Origin: Acanthochlamys bracteata
Lineage: Eukaryota > Streptophyta > Magnoliopsida > Pandanales > Velloziaceae
Length of the DNA stretch: 64,000 nt
Direction: 5' to 3'
NCBI GenBank assembly: GCA_019914995.1
Contig: CM034132.1
Location: 4,561,501-4,625,500, forward strand
In this document: positions 35,950 through 47,095 of the stretch, piece after piece
Layout: the number at the start of each line of letters is the position of its first letter
Numbering within the stretch: position 1 is the first letter of the stretch
Program-made: the position numbers and the translations under genes
The notes under the pieces: model-generated
Seen by the model: the letters and a program-made list of their open reading frames with translations, nothing else
The model's database searches: none
What the model was told of the DNA's origin: nothing

Positions 35950-36715
35950 AATATGCCCAGTCAGACCCATCAGAATTTGCAGCTAAACCTTCCCACATTT
36001 GGCGACTTTCACTCTTTCCAGCAACCTACTACCCACACACATATCCGTTCGACTACTGACAACATCAGCCTCAACACAAATAGCTGATCATCATCAAATC
36101 AAAAACTTTTCCTACACAGCTCGATCAGCCTTAACACAAATACCCTTCGGAACGCACATAACAATTAGCTATACCAATTCAGAAATTTTCCTTATATCCA
36201 ACATGATCATCAGCAGTATGTCCTAAGGGACCACAAGTTTCCCACCTTTGACGGCATCAGACTATACGAATGGATTTAATCTGCTAATCGTTACTTCAGA
36301 TATTATCAAACCCCTCAATGGGGAAGGTCTTACGATCATCCATGTATCTACATAATGAGGTCAACTGATGGTTTCAAAATTTTGAAATGGATATATCAAA
36401 CCCCTCGTGGGAGGATTTTACCGACGTAGTCCTATTCTGTTTTAGTCCATCAACTTTTGAGAATCTGAGTTACACCCTCAAGCAACTTACGCAGACAGGT
36501 ACGGTCACTGAGTACCAGTAAGCTTTGAGGACTTACGCATAAGAATTCCCCACTCCAATGAGATAGACCTTATTGGACATTTCTATGGTGGTTTGTCCCG
36601 ACGTATCTCCTTGGAGATTATATCCCGAGAACCTTCTACGTTGCAAGAAGCATACCCTCTAGCCTGTGATGTAGATAAAACCAATTAAGAAAAACTCAGT
36701 TATTCTATCTTAGTC
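35950..36715 (+). pseudogene. Gypsy Gag, N-terminal part
   Basis: The plus strand encodes KFPTFDGIRLYEWI (about 36235-36280), matching L-P-x-F-x-G-x-x-P-x-x-W. Then come WEDFTDVVLFCFSPSTFENL (about 36410-36470), LKQLTQTGTVTEYQ, and a degenerate F-x-G-G-L-x-x-x-I stretch. This is Retrotrans_gag. It breaks off at the nested LTR and resumes at about 37900. Confidence 0.7.
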
Positions 36716-37825
36716 TATCCCACAAGTGTACGGTTGTCGTCTACCGTATATCAAATAACGAGTTTGTTCCAAAGAGATTATTGTTAACTCTAATTCAAAT
36801 TTTTAACTTACAAAAATTGTGTTTGTGAAAGCTAATCAAAAGTGTACGAGAGCTACGAACGAAAAATAACACACAAATAGAGAAAATAGGTATGCAAACA
36901 ACTGGAGTTTTAGAATCCACCACTAATGCCTCTAATTTAATGTTTAAATAAATATGATAATAGATTATGATGATTGTGAAGACTTTGTACCTAACACTTC
37001 GATCAAGTTCTTAGATACGATTTCTAATTATGACTTTAACTTTGGTCCAGTGTAAAATCACCTATCGCTAGTGATATTCTAATTCCTTATTTAGAAATTA
37101 CTAACAATGCATTAGGTTCTGCGAAATCATAAATCATATAGTTACATTCACTTTGGTCCAGTAAATATTAACTACAGTTATTAATCCTGTAATTCGTAAA
37201 TTATGCTCCGATTGGTCCTCGCAAACACAATTAATATAATAATTTAGATATCAAACTTAATGCTAATTATGAATGGAATATTAACATCTAAATATCTTCA
37301 AACAAGCATTAACAACTCACATAAAATCAACAATCCGTACATCACATAATATTCAAAAAGTAAATTAAATTTTTTACGGTTTCATCCTCACTCCAGTTTA
37401 GAGAATTTAGCCACTTATATTAATATACACAATAACATTGTATGAAAAATAAAATATGAGGAAAAGAAAAGAAAGCAAATCTAAAGAATTTTTCGTCTCT
37501 AATATGATCTTCCTTCTGTTTATCGTTCGGCTCTCCGTTGGCTCTTCGTTCGTTCCTTCTTCGCTCTTTTTGGCCCTCCGTTCACCCATTTTTATACTTG
37601 AACTTTTTCCCACAAAATTAGGAAAAAATATCTTTAGAATTTTCGAATTAGATTTAATACTAGATTTGATGTTATATTTGATATTAGATTTGATGTTAAA
37701 TCTTTGGTTTAGATTTGATTAGTCAAATGCATCAATGAGGACCGCCGCTTGATATTTCCTCCCATGATTAGCTATTTTATTTCATTCTTTCAGCGATTTG
37801 TATCTTTATTCACCTATGCTTCACA
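36716..37825 (-). mobile_element. Gypsy (Tat/Athila-like) solo LTR, minus strand, inside gag
   Basis: Non-coding block of about 1.1 kb that splits gag. Its minus strand ends with GATATACGGTAGACGACAAC then CGTACACTTGTGGGA, the LTR-end signature (ACGGT...CGTACACTTG) of plant gypsy elements. Gag-like sequence flanks it on both sides. The TG/CA ends are eroded and I found no target duplication. A (AAAAT)n stretch follows at 37826-37848. Confidence 0.55.
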
Positions 37826-37899
37826 AAAATAAAATAAAATAAAATAATTCATATTATGAATAGAATTTTAATAAAAATCTAATATTTACTATAACAATA

Positions 37900-38694
37900 A
37901 GATATAATAAATATTTATCATTACACATTATCATGCGTGAGCAAAAATTATCTCTTGAACTTTCGTTACAGCGCTCTACACACTTTTGTACCAACAGTGC
38001 TTCTACAACTACTTCACTTACCCCTACTGCATCCATTATTGCCACATCTCAAACTGCAAGTAATACTCCAGCTATTAGCCACTCCCACTATAGAGCCAAG
38101 CCGCTGATCCTATCCCCTATAGAAATCAACCAATGCAAGGGGTTATGCTTGTATTGTGACGAGATACACCATAGGTCATAAATGCAATAACTACTATATG
38201 CTATTTCTAGTGGTGAGGAACCTCTGGATCTATTTGAGGATGTGCCTACTACTTAGCCTGATGAAAACATCATGGAGGATGCTCAACTTTCTCTCAGCGT
38301 AATGCATGTATTAGTTGGTCCACAAACCATTTGAGTTGTAGGCATGATCAAAAAATAAGAGTTATTCATTCTTATCGATTCGGGCTCAACTCATAACTTT
38401 ATCGCAGACCGCCTAGCAAAATATTTGCATCTCACGGCTATAGTTCTTGGCCCATTGCAAGTGGAGCTAGCTGATGGAAGACCTCTCTCAATTGAGTTGA
38501 TCTATAATTCAGTCCCATTGATAATTCAAGTGGCTGCTATTGTTGTAGATACATACCCGTTTTCCTTAATAGGCATGGATCTCGTCTTAGGTATTCAATG
38601 GCTCCGAAGTGTTGATGACGTTTTTTGTAATTGGGAACGATCAGATGTGCATTTCACACTATCGAATCAAGAATTCATCCTCAAAGGAATCTGA
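37900..38694 (+). pseudogene. Gypsy Gag C-terminus, zinc knuckle and protease
   Basis: MREQKLSLELSLQRS opens the remaining Gag (37933). CKGLCLYCDEIHHRSHKC-like residues near 38130-38190 are a knuckle remnant (C-x-x-C-x-x-x-H). At 38370-38400 comes LIDSGSTHNFIADRLAKYL, an intact-looking protease motif (D-S-G-S-T-H-N-F). From 38425 the frame is open for 89 codons and includes LIGMDLVLGIQWL, matching the family's V-x-G-M-D-x-L-x-x-x-x-W. Stops lie between Gag and protease. Confidence 0.75.
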
Positions 38695-38929
38695 GAAGAT
38701 GGAGTATCACAACTTAGGAGTCTTCAATCTGGTTCCTTTCTCTGCTCCTTAAGACTTATGGCTATTTCTACTCGGGATAGCGAGCAAACAACAACTTAAC
38801 TTCCACTAGACTTGCAGGCTATCTTTTCCAGACATAACTCTATTTTTCAGCCGATTGTGGAACTTTCACCCAAAAGATCTCACGACCATGGGATCCCTCT
38901 ACAAGTGTTCTCCTACTAACACACCCATA

Positions 38930-39361
38930 TAGGTATCCATATACTCAAAAGGCAGAGATTGAGCGAACAGTCAAGGATATGCTATCTCAAAAGTATTATT
39001 TGCCCGAGTGCCTCCGCATTCTCTCCACCCATATTATTGGTTTAAAAAAGAATGGTTCTTGAAGATTTTGCGTAGATTATCGTTCCCTTAATGACAACAC
39101 CCGTAAAGGACGAATTTTACATGGACCCGTTATTTTTCCAAACTCGATTTAAAATAATATTATAAAATCAAATTTTTGTTAAGGAAGATGATGTGCATAA
39201 GACTGCCTTCCAAACTCACGATGGACATTACGAATTCTTAGTGATGTCTTTTGGATTATCAAATGCACCGGCAACCTTATAATCATTGATGAATGATTTA
39301 TTCTAACCGTTTCTACAAGGAATCTTAGCTGATCCAGCAAAGGTCCAAGCTATGATGTAAT
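38930..39361 (+). pseudogene. Gypsy reverse transcriptase lacking the YxDD block
   Basis: YTQKAEIERTVKDML, then GLKKNGS, stop, RFCVDYRSLND, SKLDLK-like sequence, [20 protein letters not shown] and [11 protein letters not shown] match RT blocks in order. Directly after SLMNDLF the text jumps to ILADPAKVQAM, which normally lies about 70 residues further on. The catalytic Y/F-x-D-D region is therefore deleted. A second loss removes most of the segment between LNDNT and SKLDL. Confidence 0.75.
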
Positions 39362-39960
39362 GTGTTAGCCTTAGTCACGGCATTGCATGGATTCCATGGA
39401 TTAACAGGCTACTATAAGAGATTTGTTAAAAATTATGGTATAATAGCTGCGTCACTCACTACACTTCTCCAGAAGGATGGCTTCTCTTGGACCAGGGAAA
39501 GCGATGCAGCTTTCAATCTCCCTATGACAGCCATGTCCACCACACCTGTCCTTGCTTCCTCTAACTTTTCCTTACCCTTCACGGTTGAAACTGATACTTA
39601 GACTAGAGGTCCTGGAGTTGTCCTTACTCAAGATAATCGTCTAATTGCATATTTTAGTAAAGCTCTTGCTCCAGTGGGCACGGCTAAACTAACATACGAG
39701 AAGGAGTTGATGGCTTTAGTGCTTGTCATGCAATGTTGGCGTCCTTATTTGTTAGGTAATCGTTTCACTATTAAAATCGATCATTTGAGTCTTACATTTC
39801 TGCTACAACAATGCTTATCGTTACCGGCTCATCTTAAATAGCTTGTTAAGTTATTGGGATATGATTATCGAATTGAGTATAGAGCTGGAAAAAAGTACGA
39901 TTGCGGATACACTTTCACGATGCCCTAACTCATCCTTAGATGCTTTTAGTACCTTAAAGC
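39362..39960 (+). pseudogene. Gypsy RNase H domain
   Basis: GFHGLTGYYKRFVKNYGIIA begins the domain (39390-39450), followed by TTLLQKDGFSWT, then across one stop VVLTQDNRLIAYFSKALAPV, YEKELMALVLVMQCWRPYLL, FTIKIDHLSLTFLLQQ and GYDYRIEYRAGK. This is the standard RT-connected RNase H layout. Apart from two stops the frame is nearly continuous, so it is the best-preserved part of the element. Confidence 0.8.
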
Positions 39961-40079
39961 GATCTTTACTTGCGAAAAGCACAACAAGAGGATCCTAGCT
40001 ACAAGAAATTGTTGTAGGTAGCTGATGACTACTCCAATCTATAAATCTCATCTTTGCAGGACCTTATTCTTCAAAAGAA

Positions 40080-41190
40080 TCAAGTGTGGGTGCCTAACGT
40101 TCCTTCACTTCGTCAGCAGCTACTGTTTGAAGCTCATAATTCAGTCCTTGGCAGTCACGGCGGGCACTTTAGGACTTACAACCGTCTGGCTGCTCACTTC
40201 TACTAGCCCGGACTCTCAAAAGAAACTCGCGCCAAGCCAGAAGCCTTGCGCCATGCTAGATTGTTACAACCCCTGCCTGTTCCTACGCGGATTTGGACTG
40301 ATATTTTCATTAACTTTATTGATGGTCTTTTACTCTCCAATGGCAAAGATGTTATCCTAGTGGTAGTTGACGGGCTATCCAAATATGCTCATTTTCTACC
40401 ATTGCGACATCCCTACACTGCATCCACTATGGCAGAAATTTTTACAGGTGAAGTTGTTCGTCTTCATGGTTACCCATCGTCCATTGTATTAGATCTGACC
40501 CTATTTTCTTTAGTGCATTTTGCAAGGAATTACATAGACTACAAGGCACATCTTTGCATTTTAGCTCACCGTATCATCCACAAACAGATGGCTAAGCAGA
40601 AGTCGTGAATCGCAACCTTGAGACATATCTCAGATGTTTTATAGGAGAGCGGCTAAACAAGGGAATGAGCTATCTTCACTGGACAGAATTTTCCTATAAC
40701 ACTAGCACCCATTCTTCCACAAAAGTCTCAACTTTTGAAGCTGTTTATGACTGCCCACCGCCTCCTCTAGTGTCCTTCTCTTCAGGGCTGGTTCAGCAGG
40801 ACAATATAGGCGCTCAACTTTGACATAACAATGAAATCCTACGGGAGTTACGTTATCACCTCTTTAGGGCTCAAAATCGTATGAAACGAATGGTAGAAAA
40901 TATTACCCTAGGGATCATGTTTTCTTGAAGCTGTAACAAAATTGACAATGCTCGGTGGCATCCTACTCTCAATCTAAACTAAGGTAACGCTACTATAGTC
41001 CTTTCGCGATTTTGGAGGCTGTTGGTCCAATAACATATAAACTAGACCGTCCAACTGATGCACGCATCCATCCTGTCATGCATGTCCCACAGTTAAAGGA
41101 TGTACATTCCATCCCGTCTTGCTCTCCTTTGGTTAAACTTAGGGCTGTCCATTCCTTTGCCTCGCCTTGAGGATGAGTCGAATTTTCAAA
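40080..41190 (+). pseudogene. Gypsy integrase
   Basis: LLFEAHNSVLGSHGGHFRTY then NRLAAHFY is the HH part of the zinc-binding domain. The text then jumps to KPEALRHA and LLQPLPVPTRIW, so the C-x-x-C half is missing. The core WTDIFINFIDGLLLSNGKDV and VVVDGLSKYAHFLPLRHPYT is present, as are FTGEVVRLHGYP and, after a frameshift, E-F-S-Y-N-T-S-x-H-S-S-T and F-E-A-V-Y. The C-terminal part (HPVMHVPQLK-like) reaches about 41100. Confidence 0.75.
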
Positions 41191-41200
41191 GGAGGTAAAT

Positions 41201-42350
41201 GATACACTTCAGAAAGACACGATCTCAGCAAGACCCATGAGAACTCGGCATCCACTAGTTAGGTGCACAACATGCTCCGGTGCAACCTCCAAGGCTTTAG
41301 AGGCAGTTGAGCCCGGTTAAGACTTAGGCACTTCTATTGGGTTTAGCTTAGTCCCACATTAAATAACAATAAGATAAAAATGGGGTTAATATATTAGAGA
41401 GTTTCATAGGCTATTGGGTTAAGTTTTTGGGTTGGATTAGATTTTCCAATATATGGACCGGACCGTTCAGGTGTTTTATGTTGATTAACTCCTCCGGTAT
41501 TATGTATCTCCCCAATAGTGAAATCAGAGTCGATAATTTGGCAGGGGGCCTCATGCACGTAGTAACTCTCGTTAACAGTGGGTGAGCAAGCTAAGAGCAG
41601 CGTGACTCACATAGGACTTCTATAAGGTGTGAACGAGGATTCGAAGTGGCTGGCTCTTAGTTGTGCAGACGGTGCGTAGACGAAACGACCGGTGCATGTT
41701 ATAGCTTTGATTGGTAGTGCGATGAGCAGTATGACTCACATGGGCTTCCGTAAGGTATGAGTAAGAATTCGTAGCAAATTGAGATCTGAAAGCTAGCTAT
41801 TGGTGTGCAGTGACGGTGCTCGAGGCCAAGTGGCTGGATTCTAAGTGATTGATGTATTTGATGCGCGATAGAGTGCTCGGATGAGAAAAAAATATAGGTG
41901 ACTGACTTTTGAGGGAGATATTGTTGAGTTAAAAGTGAGTAGATTAGTCGCATATTGAATAAAAATAAGATGAGAAAAGGGTTAATATACTAGAGAGTTC
42001 CATAACCTATTGGCTTAAACTTTTGGGTTGGATTGGATTTCTAATACATGGACCGGATCCTTTAGGTATTTTATTTTGGTTAACTTCTCCGGTGTTGTAT
42101 ATTTTCTCAACAATTTTAAGGCAGCTTAGATGTAATTGAGTCTATGTGGGATTCTACTTTATTAGTTAGTTTAAGTTGTTAGATAGAATTCTATTAGGAG
42201 AAGAATCCCTTAGTTTACGGTAGCTAGAGTTCTATTAGGAAAGGAACTCTTATAGCTAGCTATAACCCCTTGCATGATGCATTAATCATGGAGAAGGACA
42301 ATGAAGTTATTTTCTTTTACTTAGGTTAGCTACTTTCAGTTTAGATCATA
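41201..42350 (+). repeat. 3' LTR of the gypsy element, split by a TRIM
   Basis: A polypurine tract (AAAGGAGGTAAA, 41189-41200) directly precedes TGATACACTTC, the LTR start. The LTR continues past the TRIM at 42113 with TTAGATGTAATTGAG and a TATA-like CTTATAGCTAGCTATAA near 42248. The 3' end is not clear; an (AAC)n run lies at 42346-42366. Confidence 0.6.
41335..42112 (+). mobile_element. TRIM (miniature LTR retrotransposon), 778 bp, complete
   Basis: Two LTRs of 183 and 181 bp (41335-41517, 41932-42112) share the TGTTGAGTT/TATTGGGTTT start, the mid blocks GGGTTAATAT and TTTGGGTTGGATT, and the end TCTCAACA or its decayed form. Directly after the left LTR, TGAAATCAGAGTC (from 41519) resembles the Met-tRNA primer-binding site. 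Before the right LTR, GAGGGAGAT is a short polypurine tract. There is no coding capacity. Flanks ACTTC and ATTTT fit an old target duplication with C-to-T changes. The interior carries a twice-repeated unit (around 41600-41680 and 41725-41820) built on GACTCACAT. Confidence 0.8.
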
Positions 42351-45300
42351 ACAACAACAACAACAACAGCAGTATGCTCGAATATAATCAGCTAGTAAAA
42401 GTGCTGAATTGTTGAAATATTAGGGAAAAAAACTTATTGGTATTTAAAAAATATATAACAAATAATTATTTAATTTTTAGTATCATCAAACTTGTTTGCA
42501 GTTCTAACATGCCCCACAAAGCAAAATCTAATTTTTATCCTTGGTGATAAGTGCGATACACATCGATCGCTTCGAACTTACAAGTTATCGCCTTTGAGCT
42601 TCTGGGAAATCAAAAAAGACGGGGATGATTAGACTTCTGAATATAGTGCATATTAGAGGTTTCAACGATAGTAAAAGACGCCTCTCATTACCGCTCATAG
42701 TGATGATAGAGTGATTTTCATTTCTCTATTTTTCTAATTTTATCATGGTACCAAAATTTATTTTCAAGAGTCACCGGAATAATATTTTGGTGCCATGACA
42801 AAATTAGAAAAAAAATTATATATTGATTGATAATAAAATACGTGTATATTATAGACTAAAAGTCACTATTTAGTTGAATTTCTTTTTTTCCGTATATGAG
42901 TTATTTCTAGCGATAAGCAAGCACACAAACAAGACATTTTTTATTTTTGTTTATGATTCTTAAGGTTGTGTTCTTTGTAGAGTTCCAAAAAAAGATTATA
43001 TTCTTTACAACGCGATATTATAAGGCGTATCGTCCACTTATTTATTACCCAAAATGTACGAAATTCTAACGTAAATTGATCATGTATTCAAAGAAATATA
43101 TTAGCGTAGTTTTCAAACAAACATTAATTCATGTAATAAAATAATATTGTGGAGCTATAGAGTTTTTAAATTGAAATTGAGTCGAGAATAACCTTCTCCT
43201 TCAAAGAATCTCTAAATGATTTCATGAAATTAAAAATTATACAAAATCTGCATAGCGATATGAATAATTTGGATGAGAAGTTTGGATTTGAAATTTTAAA
43301 TTGATGCATATGAAGCATGAAACGTGGCTTAGTGATAGCTCTATCAACATAAGCTACATAATAATTTGACAAATGATAGGTAAATGACTGAGAAAAATTT
43401 TCATGAAAATGTACGATTAGGCGTTAAGAAACGTCTAAATAAGGGCCACCTAACAAATAATAATGGTTGTTCATTAGGACAATCTTATAATGTATGGCAA
43501 GCAAACTCGTTTGATTTCAACTTTTCTATGAATAAATTAATCAACCAAATAGAGAATTAGTGGCAAACCATGGCAAAATTCCTAAATCAATTACTAATTA
43601 AGCCTTGCGACATAAGAAATTAGGAGATCATAGTCTTTAGAATAGAAATATAGAATATATTTATAAAAAATTATTTCTGGACTAATGTTTCAGCAAAGAT
43701 TCTTGTCTCTGATAGTGAACATCAATGTAGACAATAGGAAATATGGTATACATTGACTAATCCAAAAAGAATAAAAATAAAAGATAAAAGGAAAGGTCTA
43801 TTATTTTTATTGTATGCACTGAAGGAAAACAAAATCATGAAACCTCTTTGGAGTGTTTTCTTATATACTTTTGGTTTTTTAATTAAAAATTCTAAATTCA
43901 TTTCTCAATTACCAATTTTTTCTGGACAGTGCGTCTCCTTATCGCAACCCTGCATAATACTAACAAAACAGAAAAGAAGATAAACGCAATGGGATACTGA
44001 AATGAATAACCATTAGCAGTTTTCATTCTTAAACGAACTATTGTACTCCCTTCAAGACCAACTTACATTCTTTTTTTTTTTAACTCTTATCTGTTTTCAA
44101 ACACCCATTGATCTACAGTACTTTTTGATTCTTTCCTAATTACAAATAAAAGTTAAATATGTTTTTAAACCCGAGAATGCCCGAGAGAAAATTTTAAACC
44201 CAGAAACTGCTTCTTATATATGTTCCACCCACACACTAGCTTCCTCAGTATCAAGTCGATATGTGTGCCCAGAAGAATGTACCGCAGCCGTTCGTTTACA
44301 AGTGTGCTCTTTCCACACTTGCAATTCTCTTTCTTCTATTAAATAGTTATTTTTTGCTTATTTTCAACTGCACAAAATTTAAAAATTATTTTAAATTCAC
44401 TTCTTCATATAAAATAATATAAAAATTAAATTTATTTTTTAATAATATTATTTTTAATAATTTATTTATAGTAACTCAATTTTAGTTCAAAAAAACACTG
44501 TTTAAACTCTTTTTATAAGTCGAATGTCAGTTGAGTTGGCTGATATATTGACATATCATTTTAAGTTAGTTTTCTTTGACATTTTGAGTATGTCTTGATA
44601 GCCTGCAGCATCTGTAATAGGAAAGCATTTGCTCTGTAGTTGGAGTGGCTTTAAAGACAAATTCCATATGTTACATGCTCTGTTAGAATAGAATAAAGAA
44701 AACCCAAGTATAATTGTAAAGGAAGGAATATGTAGTGGTTCATTTAGTTGTTGTCAATCACAATATTAACAACTACAAACACTACCAACAAATAAAAAAA
44801 ACAAATTACGAAAGACGAAGTTAGTTAAGTTCTAGTGGCATCCTTAGTTGTTTAAGTACGCACGTATATTCTAAGATGACGACAGAATTTATTAGTAATA
44901 GTTTTTTCTCTTTTCCGAAGCTGTTATTTAAGAACGTTATTCTTAAGTCGTTTAAAACTAAAGCAAACTATCTCTAGAAGTGAGAAAGTTGTAAAGAACC
45001 AAGATGAACAAGTGTATGTAAAATATGCTTCACAATTTTTGCTTAGATGAGTAGAATTTTCAGCTGAAAATTTTGCTAATACAACTTTAAGCTGCATAAG
45101 TTTCTAAAATTTGCATTTATGGTAGACGAAAGAACCAGATTGCTCATCAGCACTGCACTGCTACTAGTCTTTTAAAACAATTGAATGCAGATGTCCCTAT
45201 TATGAATAGTTGTGATTTTGATGAGATGCGCACACTATGTTGAATTTAATTGAAGATGATAAACGAAAGATACTTTATGGTGGTTGAAATTGATATCTTG

Positions 45301-45720
45301 CTTGTTCAACATTTCATAAAAATCAAAACTAAATCATTCATAAGAAACACATGAATTATTTTTTTTTCTTCAATTTTCTTTTCGTGAGTGATATGAAGAA
45401 TTCAAAAGTTAATATGGTTAACAGTTATATGTAAAAAAATAATAATAAAGAGAAAAAACTCTTATTGTGTAAATTATTAGTAAGGAAGCAAGCAAGAATC
45501 TTTGATGTTTTCATTTTTAAAATGTCATCTCTCCAACCAACCAAAGAAAATTATGTAAAAGGTGTTTTTCTCTCTCATGTCTATGAAGCTTTCTATTTCA
45601 TTTTCAATTTTATCACTTTATTTTTTCTCTTTCTCTCTCTCTCTAAAGATACCTTGAATCCTAATCAATTGCATTGCAAGAACAATCACAAAACAAATCT
45701 TGCTTGAAACCCACATAATA
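42351..45720. other. Intergenic AT-rich DNA upstream of MYB
   Basis: No gene found. 44370-44490 is an AT-rich MITE-like block related to 48770-48860 and 56160-56340 (shared ATTCACTTCTT phrases). The remainder is low-complexity AT-rich sequence. Confidence 0.3.
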
Positions 45721-45738
45721 TTTCTTCACCGTCCTGGC

Positions 45739-45758
45739 TCTCTCTCTCTCTCTCTCTT
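45739..45758 (+). repeat. (CT)n microsatellite in the MYB 5' leader or promoter
   Basis: About ten CT units some 220 bp before the MYB ATG; a shorter CT run lies at 45630-45645. CT-rich leaders are common in plants, so this probably falls within the transcribed leader or core promoter. Confidence 0.6.
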
Positions 45759-45975
45759 CGTAGTTTCAATTTCTTTGCTTACTTAAACTTCAATTTCAAG
45801 CATTACAACACCAATTTTTTTCTTCTCTCAATCAACATCTGTATATCTATTTAATCACACATCATACTGTTAGTGATACAGAGCTCCTTAGTGATATCTC
45901 TCATAGGTATACATTTTAAAAGGCATAAATAAGGCTCGTCTTCCGAAGGTTTGTAACCGTTCCACAAACCCGAAT

Positions 45976-47095
45976 ATGGGCCGACATTCATTCTGCTCTA
46001 AGCAAAAGCTAAGGAAAGGGTTATGGTCACCTGAGGAAGATGAAAAGCTTTACAACCATATTATTAGATATGGCGTAGGATGTTGGAGCTCTGTCCCAAA
46101 GCAAGCAGGTATACGTCTAGCTAAGTTATCTGGTAACCTTTTCCTAAGCATTCTGTATCTGATAATTTAGCTTGAAAGTGTAATGTTTGATGGATTTTGT
46201 AGGACTGCAACGATGCGGGAAGAGTTGCAGACTGAGATGGATAAACTATTTGAGGCCTGACCTTAAGAGGGGTTCATTCTCACAGCAGGAAGAAGACATT
46301 ATCATTGGACTTCATGAAGTTTTAGGAAACAGGTCATATTTTCTTTTCCCTTGATCATCTTTGCATCATTTCGTGAGGATTTCAATGGGGTAATTAATTG
46401 ATGAAGACTTTGTTGTTATATGTTTCAGGTGGTCTCAGATTGCAGCGCAGTTACCGGGAAGAACAGATAATGAGATCAAGAACTATTGGAACTCATGCCT
46501 CAAAAAGAAGCTAAGGCAACAAGGAATTGACCCAATCACACATAAGCCACTGAGTGAAGCTCATGAAGAAGTACAAGATGAGAAGCCTGACATAATGAAT
46601 TCAACTAGCAGCAGTGTTCCATCTTCGAAACCAGTTTTCGATCCTTTCCCTGCATCTTCATTCAACACTAGCCTCAACTTCTACCAGAAAATGCAGCTGC
46701 AAAACTGTAAACCTTTCGATAATCAAGGAATGCCTGTGAGTTCTGAAGCTGATCTTTTCCCCATACATCAGTCAGGATCCTGCGAATTCGGTAATGCATT
46801 AGACATTTCAGAGAGTTCCAGTAATAGCAGCAATTGGAACTCTAACGTAATGTCGCAAATTAGTAGTGTTGTGGTTGAAGATGTTCTGAACTGGAGTTTG
46901 GACACAAAGCTTGATTCATTGATGAATGGGATTCAGAATCAGGAGCAGGAACTGAGTCACTGGCAAGAAGAACAAATGCACAATGTTCACAACAAAGAAG
47001 AATTGAGTAGCTTTCATTTGAGGTCATTGTCCCGAGACGTCACAGAAAATTTTTTCGAACACTTTCGAGCAGAATTCAGCGGAGGTTTCATTTGA
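45976..47095 (+). CDS. R2R3-MYB transcription factor, MYB86/MYB61-like
   Basis: Three exons, 45976-46108, 46203-46332 and 46429-47095, joined by GT-AG introns of 94 and 96 bp, give 309 residues. The intron positions (after residue 44 in R2 and inside R3) are the usual ones for plant R2R3-MYB genes. R2 spans about residues 13-62 with tryptophans at 17, 37 and 57. R3 spans about 66-113 with F70, W89 and W108. The start [20 protein letters not shown] and the post-R3 stretch [15 protein letters not shown] then THKPLSE place it with MYB86/MYB55/MYB61. Members act in the nucleus as DNA-binding regulators, several in secondary wall, phenylpropanoid and stomatal programmes. The R3 bHLH-binding signature is absent. 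The C-terminus is Ser/Asn/Gln-rich and intact. Clade placement is firm; target genes are not inferable. Confidence 0.93.

Larger units (their letters stand above)
35803..42350 (+). mobile_element. Decayed Ty3/gypsy element with two nested insertions
   Basis: Plus-strand order is gag, protease, reverse transcriptase, RNase H, integrase, polypurine tract, 3' LTR: gypsy order. A solo LTR (36716-37825) interrupts gag, and a TRIM (41335-42112) sits in the 3' LTR. The 5' LTR and primer-binding site are missing, apparently cut off by the SIRE LTR on the left. RT lacks its YxDD region and integrase lacks its zinc-binding CC pair, so the element was deleted in several places before or after it decayed. 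Confidence 0.8.
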
